A stretch of DNA of 64,000 nt from Branchiostoma lanceolatum. Taxonomy: Eukaryota; Chordata; Leptocardii; Amphioxiformes; Branchiostomatidae. The position numbers were made by a program, and so were the translations under genes. Below, one piece after another: positions 41,188 through 64,000 of the stretch (position 1 is its first letter; every line of letters starts with the position of its first letter). The DNA is taken from assembly GCF_035083965.1 (NCBI RefSeq), contig NC_089737.1, positions 14,807,029 through 14,871,028 on the forward strand, given 5' to 3'. Under the pieces are notes generated by a model. That model was given only the letters and a program-made list of their open reading frames with translations. It was not told the origin of the DNA and did no database searches.

Positions 41188-41573
41188 ATGCTAACAGGTG
41201 ATTCTATCATACCCTCTTATTTTGATGGACTTTATTCAAATTCTGCATGGAGAAGACACTCCGAGACACAAGAGTTGCCGAGAAGATGCATGCTTGTTAA
41301 CCTTGTTGATGTACAAATGTACATGATACCATCTCCTAACTCCATTGATTATGTTCTATGGTACAACTGCTAACAGGTGGTTCTTCCCTGTTGGTGAGGT
41401 GATCTTTATTCTGTACAGACAGGACACCACCAGGAGCAACAAAATAACAATAATTCCAATAAATGTTGCTTATTTATATAAATACATTTAGTTATAAGCC
41501 TTGCTAATGTCTAGATTTACATGTAACTCCATTTTACACAGTGCAAGTCAACACTGGTGATTCCCCCCTGTAG
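41188..41573 (+). repeat. Two decayed upstream copies of the first calcyphosin-2 coding exon
   Basis: The region at about 41200-41300 (gatggactttattc, tctgcatgg, gacactccgagacacaagag) and that at 41375-41440 (aggtggttcttccctgttgg, gatctttattctgtacagac, aggacaccaccaggagcaac) align with the true exon at 41560-41640 (ggtgattcccccctg, gatggactttatcctgcacg, gacgtggcacccccagacat). Confidence 0.55.
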
Positions 41574-41578
41574 TTGAG

Positions 41579-60259
<18,681 letters not shown>

Positions 60260-62090
60260 CCCTTGACCTCCTAAGGGTGAACCAAATCTTCACCAACTTG
60301 CTGAAAAATAGGAAGTTGACTATGTGTATACTACATTCTGCAGTATTCCACAAAACACTTAGGGAATCTTGTATGATGATTTTGTCTGAAACTTCAGCAA
60401 TGTCCTAACTTTGGAACGAACCTGTAGCTGTGGTGGGTGCACCCACATTTGAAGCATGCATGATGAAAAATAGCTGGGGAATTTAAGCCTGTTCCCAGTT
60501 CAAAATAAAGCTCTATCACACTAGCTGGTGACATAAAGAAAACGGAACAAGATAGAAAGCCTGACAAAAGCGCCTAAAAACACGTCAAAAACCAGCCAGT
60601 GTCCAACCTCTGCTTGGAGAGTAATTACAAGACGGGAAAATGGATAATAAACCGGATAGTAAATGAGTGCTTTTGATTTAACTGTTGAAAATCAGAATCA
60701 AAAACCTCAAGGAAACATTCGGAGGCAACAAGTAGGTATTATGAGGATAGGAATATGGTTGCAAATTAAGAAACATAGTTAAGACTTGAACAAAAGACAC
60801 AAAATTCAAGCAAAAGTTATATATGGAAACTAGAAAATTTTTTCTGACGTTGTAAAGTATAATCGCTATTAGCCATTTCAATTCGTAATATCCAAGAAGA
60901 TTTTAGGTGTATTCAATGTTATATGTTATATGGGTGGTGTTTCATCATTTGATGAATTATTATAAATATCAAGTGTTATTTTTAAATTCGGTGGCATTAA
61001 TAGTTTGTAAGTAAGTAAGAATTTAAAGTTTGTTGTATTCTTCCTTTGGTGTAAATATGATTGGTAATACATGTAATGTAAAATCTGGGATCAGAAGGTT
61101 TGTATATTTGAAGGCGTGCAATGGTAATACACTTGGAATACAACTAAATACTGTTGGTGTTTCCATTAGAAAAAGACTGAATCGTGCATTGAATTTTGCA
61201 CAATGGAATTTGGTGGCTTTACGTCACCATCCGAAATGACGAATGCAACCCCTTACAACATGTCGAGTCGACCCCTAGGATCGAACGCGGGCCCAAGGAT
61301 CCACGGAATTCGATCCAGATGGCAAAGCAGTGGGGTTGTGTTACCCCTTGCACCACGGGGACATGAAAGTGAACCTTAATTCTCTATTTCGGAAATCCAA
61401 TACAAAAACATACAGTGTTACCAGCATGTTTATTGGTCAACGTAGATACATTTGAATCTTCATGAAACTGAACATAAAATGCAACACGATTCCATATAAG
61501 GCACTACGTTCTACATGTACTCGCGGTTTTGCTTACCACAAGCAACGCACCCAATTTCCAGATGCAGTTACGCTAGATATCGCTAGAAGGCATGACTGCA
61601 CAAGACAGCAGACGGGTCTAATTTTTAAAGGCAACCTCACAGACAATGGCGACGATGTCTCGGTATAGTCTAAGTGCGAGGGATGATAACGATAGATTTC
61701 ACTAGAGTATTCTGTTGAACAAACATTCTTATAGCGGACGCGGAAGAAATTTGTGATTCCGTTTTCTTATGATGTTTTGGTGAAAATTTTGTGATATTTT
61801 CACTTTATTCTGATCACAGGATCGGGCAAGAATTTTAGTGCTGATGAGAAGCACTCTCCTCAAAAATATAGATAATCTACGGGAACGTAAAGTAGAAATA
61901 CAATTTAACATTAATAAAAGTAAATGATGGATGACGGAAAAGTAAACATCAACAAGACAAGTTGGTGCACGACTAATCACGAGAATCTACGTGTACAATC
62001 AAGAAACGCGTGAACAATACAGAAGCTGTTACAGTTTTGGAAGTATGAAACGAATTGCACAAAGTGGCCTCGGATCCTGACATATCCGGA
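60260..62090. other. 3' UTR and intergenic
   Basis: The calcyphosin-2 3' UTR probably ends near the aataaa at 60503. From 60525 to 60625 there is a half of the ggcctgttttctttatg hairpin family (ending acctctgcttggagagtaat). At 61262-61362 a minus-strand tRNA-like block (gtggtgcaaggggtaacaca ... gcgttcgatcct) is probably a SINE head. No protein gene is seen. Confidence 0.5.
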
Positions 62091-62332
62091 CAGGAAAAAC
62101 GGGATCCGGAACCTCATATCCGTAAGAATCCGGACGGATACGGGGGCCGTATTGTACTTAAATAACTCAAATTTACCTGAATTAACTAGCATGTTCAAGT
62201 GGTATACCACATCAGGGTACCACTTGAACATGCAGGTTATAATGTGAATAAATGTTAGTTATTTCAGTACAATACGGCCTCGTATCTGTCCGGATTCTTA
62301 CGGATATGAGGTTCCGGATCCCGTTTTTCCTG
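62091..62332. repeat. Long hairpin, ~110-bp arms
   Basis: The left arm caggaaaaacgggatccgga ... gcatgttcaagtggtatacc and the right arm gtaccacttgaacatgcagg ... ccggatcccgtttttcctg are inverted copies with a loop of only a few bases. The left arm has a mid-arm insertion/deletion difference. Confidence 0.85.
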
Positions 62333-62511
62333 TCTATTTCGTGCAGTGGAATCGGATTATAGTAGAGAACACACCGTACTGACATAGTTTTGCTGTAACT
62401 CTACAATGCTAGAACGATGTAATGATAGTGTACTTCTGTGACTGATACAGTGATACATTTGACATGTGTTATAACAACTTAAGTCGTTGAAGAGATTCAT
62501 GAGTCACTTGT

Positions 62512-62668
62512 GATTACAGTCGCTAGAATATTCTTCAATTAGTGACTTCAAAAAGGTAACAAAACACGTACCTCGCGAGACTAGATCACTCCGTGGACGT
62601 CGAAACTTAGAGGTACGTGTTTTGTTACCTTTTAAAAGTCACTGATTGAAGAATATTCTAGTAACTGT
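62512..62668. repeat. Hairpin MITE, ~65-bp arms
   Basis: The left arm has gtcgctagaatattcttcaa, then aaggtaacaaaacacgtacc. The right arm has ggtacgtgttttgttacctt, then ttgaagaatattctagtaac. The loop is about 35 bp. It lies just beyond the 3' end of the sulfotransferase gene. Confidence 0.85.
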
Positions 62669-62690
62669 TATCACACATTAAGGCTCCTTT

Positions 62691-63801
62691 TTACGGTTTC
62701 TTAATTTCCTTCTTACGAAGATAGTACGTGTATCTGATTTCCGGTCGGATCATTCCCTGGCACATACGGTCGTTGGTCGCCTCTTTCTTGAGCACAAAAC
62801 CCTTAATGTCTACTCCTGGCGGCTTCCACACCTTATAGTCCTTCTTCTTTCCATCCTTAGTGTCTTCCTCAAGACACGTATCTTCCAGTTCCTTATTTCT
62901 AAGTCTCAAGAAAGCGGCTTCTTCTTTGATGTTTCCTCTGAAGTCGTGGATTTTCTTCCACAGTGTCTTGTTGAAGTGGTCGTACAACATGGCGTCCGCG
63001 CGGTTCCACGCGAGAACCTTCGGGACCATGTCACTGGTCACGTCATTCACGGACCACTCGCTGCGGGCGTTGACCTTGAACGCTGTGACGTCATCGGTGT
63101 CCCAACAGAGAAGATCTCTTAATAGAACCATCGATTCGTGGAAATACTCGGCGATCACCACGAAGTGGAATATCTTGTCTAGGTGACGTATCGCTCGCCA
63201 TACGTCATCGTCTGTTTGAAGGTCATCCGAGTTCCAGCCAAGGTCAAAGAACATGGGGTTCCTCACGTGGTGGTTCACGCCCCTCTTCTTGATTTTTTTG
63301 CTGGTGAATTTTTCAGGGGAATCTAGGAAGGTTTTGAATGGGTTGGGCCCCGTGATGTTGTAAGTTCTGTCCAAGCGGAAATATGTAAATGTGGACTCGT
63401 ACATGGTCACGGGGTCTCGAAGGACTGTGACGTAGATGGTGTCGTTTGGCATGAGTTCCCGGATGTTGGTGTAGTCAAATCTCGTGTGATGACATAGAAT
63501 GTCATACTCCATGGACTTTGCGGCAGCACTTTGTTCTTGTAAGACAGATTTTCGGTTAAACGGTGAGGGGTACGATAAATAGTGACCCGATTTCGGTAAA
63601 ACGAACGTCAGATTATAGCTGTCTCCATACCGGAAGAGGATGTTCTGAATGGAAGAACTTCCGGTCTTGTGAGTCTTTGCCAGGACGACGTGTTTCCGGC
63701 GACGACACTTCCGGCTGGCTCGCCGGGTCCTGTGCAGGTCAGGGTTCACCGGTTGTAGGGAGCTGGACGCTTTGTCGAACCTCTCCTCGTGTGGGACTGA
63801 C
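62691..63801 (-). CDS. Galactose 3-O-sulfotransferase-like (Gal3ST / cerebroside sulfotransferase family), 5' partial
   Basis: A Golgi sulfotransferase that would transfer sulfate from PAPS to galactose of glycolipid or glycoprotein. The exon reads VLAKTHKTGSSSIQNILFRY (5'-phosphosulfate loop, K-T-H-K-T-G-S-S), IYVTVLRDPVTMYESTFTYF (3'-phosphate site, R-D-P...S), FFDLGW and FHFVVIAEYFHESMVLLRDL, and ends YYLRKKEIKKP. It is about 370 residues from an acceptor (tctacag, 63802-63808) to the stop at 62691. An ATG at 63839 gives a slightly longer ORF, but the acceptor and the lack of a transmembrane anchor make it more likely that an N-terminal anchor exon lies beyond the right edge. Gal3ST enzymes are usually 400-430 residues, which fits a missing ~40-residue anchor. 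Confidence 0.85.
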
Positions 63802-63889
63802 CTGTAGACAATAGGAATATAATTCACAGGTTTAAACATTCAACTCATAACGAGTAAAAACTGTGACGTCACAAATTTTTGGTCGAGTA

Positions 63890-64000
63890 CTACTGTATGT
63901 TAATCACACACCACTACCAGTGGACTAGCACCCTGCTGTAGTGATTGCACAAAAGTTTTGTGACCAAGGGCTACTGAAACGGAGATTGGCGCTGCCCTAT
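63890..64000 (+). mobile_element. tRNA-SINE fragment running off the window
   Basis: The run cacaccactaccagtggact, then agcaccctgctgtagtgatt and ctactgaaacggagattggc is the reverse complement of the SINE body at 26990-27090. Confidence 0.65.

Overview
The window looks like a piece of a lancelet (cephalochordate, Branchiostoma-like) nuclear genome. That is an inference from several things seen together: small phase-conserved exons with GT-AG introns, chordate gene types (ST8Sia sialyltransferase, calcyphosin-2, galactose 3-O-sulfotransferase, a RHIM-bearing TRIM), tRNA-derived SINEs, and a very high density of hairpin-type DNA elements. Most ORFs longer than 60 codons are noise. The gene models below were built by joining exons by hand, checking splice sites and reading phase.

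Layout. 0-2 kb: a 180-bp tandem repeat, then a small unrecognised two-exon gene (-). 2-6.9 kb: repeat-rich intergenic DNA with a ~391-bp tandem array. 7.0-13.1 kb: an alpha-2,8-sialyltransferase gene (+) with two near-identical first exons. 15.1-16.5 kb: an intronless leucine-rich-repeat membrane protein (-). 16.5-23.4 kb: LINE, SINE and hairpin elements, including a 1.3-kb element packed with short palindromes. 23.5-25.3 kb: a C2H2 zinc-finger gene (+) followed by two decayed copies of its last finger. 26.3-34.9 kb: a nine-coding-exon gene (-) that reads as signal peptide, SmG, then SmE. 36.9-39.2 kb: the ordinary SmE gene SNRPE (-). 41.6-60.3 kb: calcyphosin-2 (+, 18 coding exons), whose second intron holds, on the other strand, a RHIM-RHIM-TRIM-NHL gene (43.4-48.8 kb). 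62.7-63.8 kb: the catalytic exon of a Gal3ST-type sulfotransferase (-).

Most notable. (1) An in-frame fusion of SmG and SmE, which are neighbours in the Sm ring, with all splice phases matching and an apparent secretory signal exon behind a TATA promoter. It lies beside the intact SNRPE from which its SmE half was evidently duplicated. (2) A predicted 1,164-residue protein joining two RHIM amyloid motifs to a RING/B-box/coiled-coil/NHL ubiquitin ligase, a plausible innate immune or cell-death component. (3) In calcyphosin-2, at least six exons are preceded by tandem decayed copies of their own 3' splice site and 5' coding part. One array has six copies and is open through all of them. (4) A 5S rRNA-derived short element with a 138-bp inverted partner differing at about one base.

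No RNA evidence or database search was available. Gene names rest on recognised motifs, and exon joins rest on splice sites and phase.
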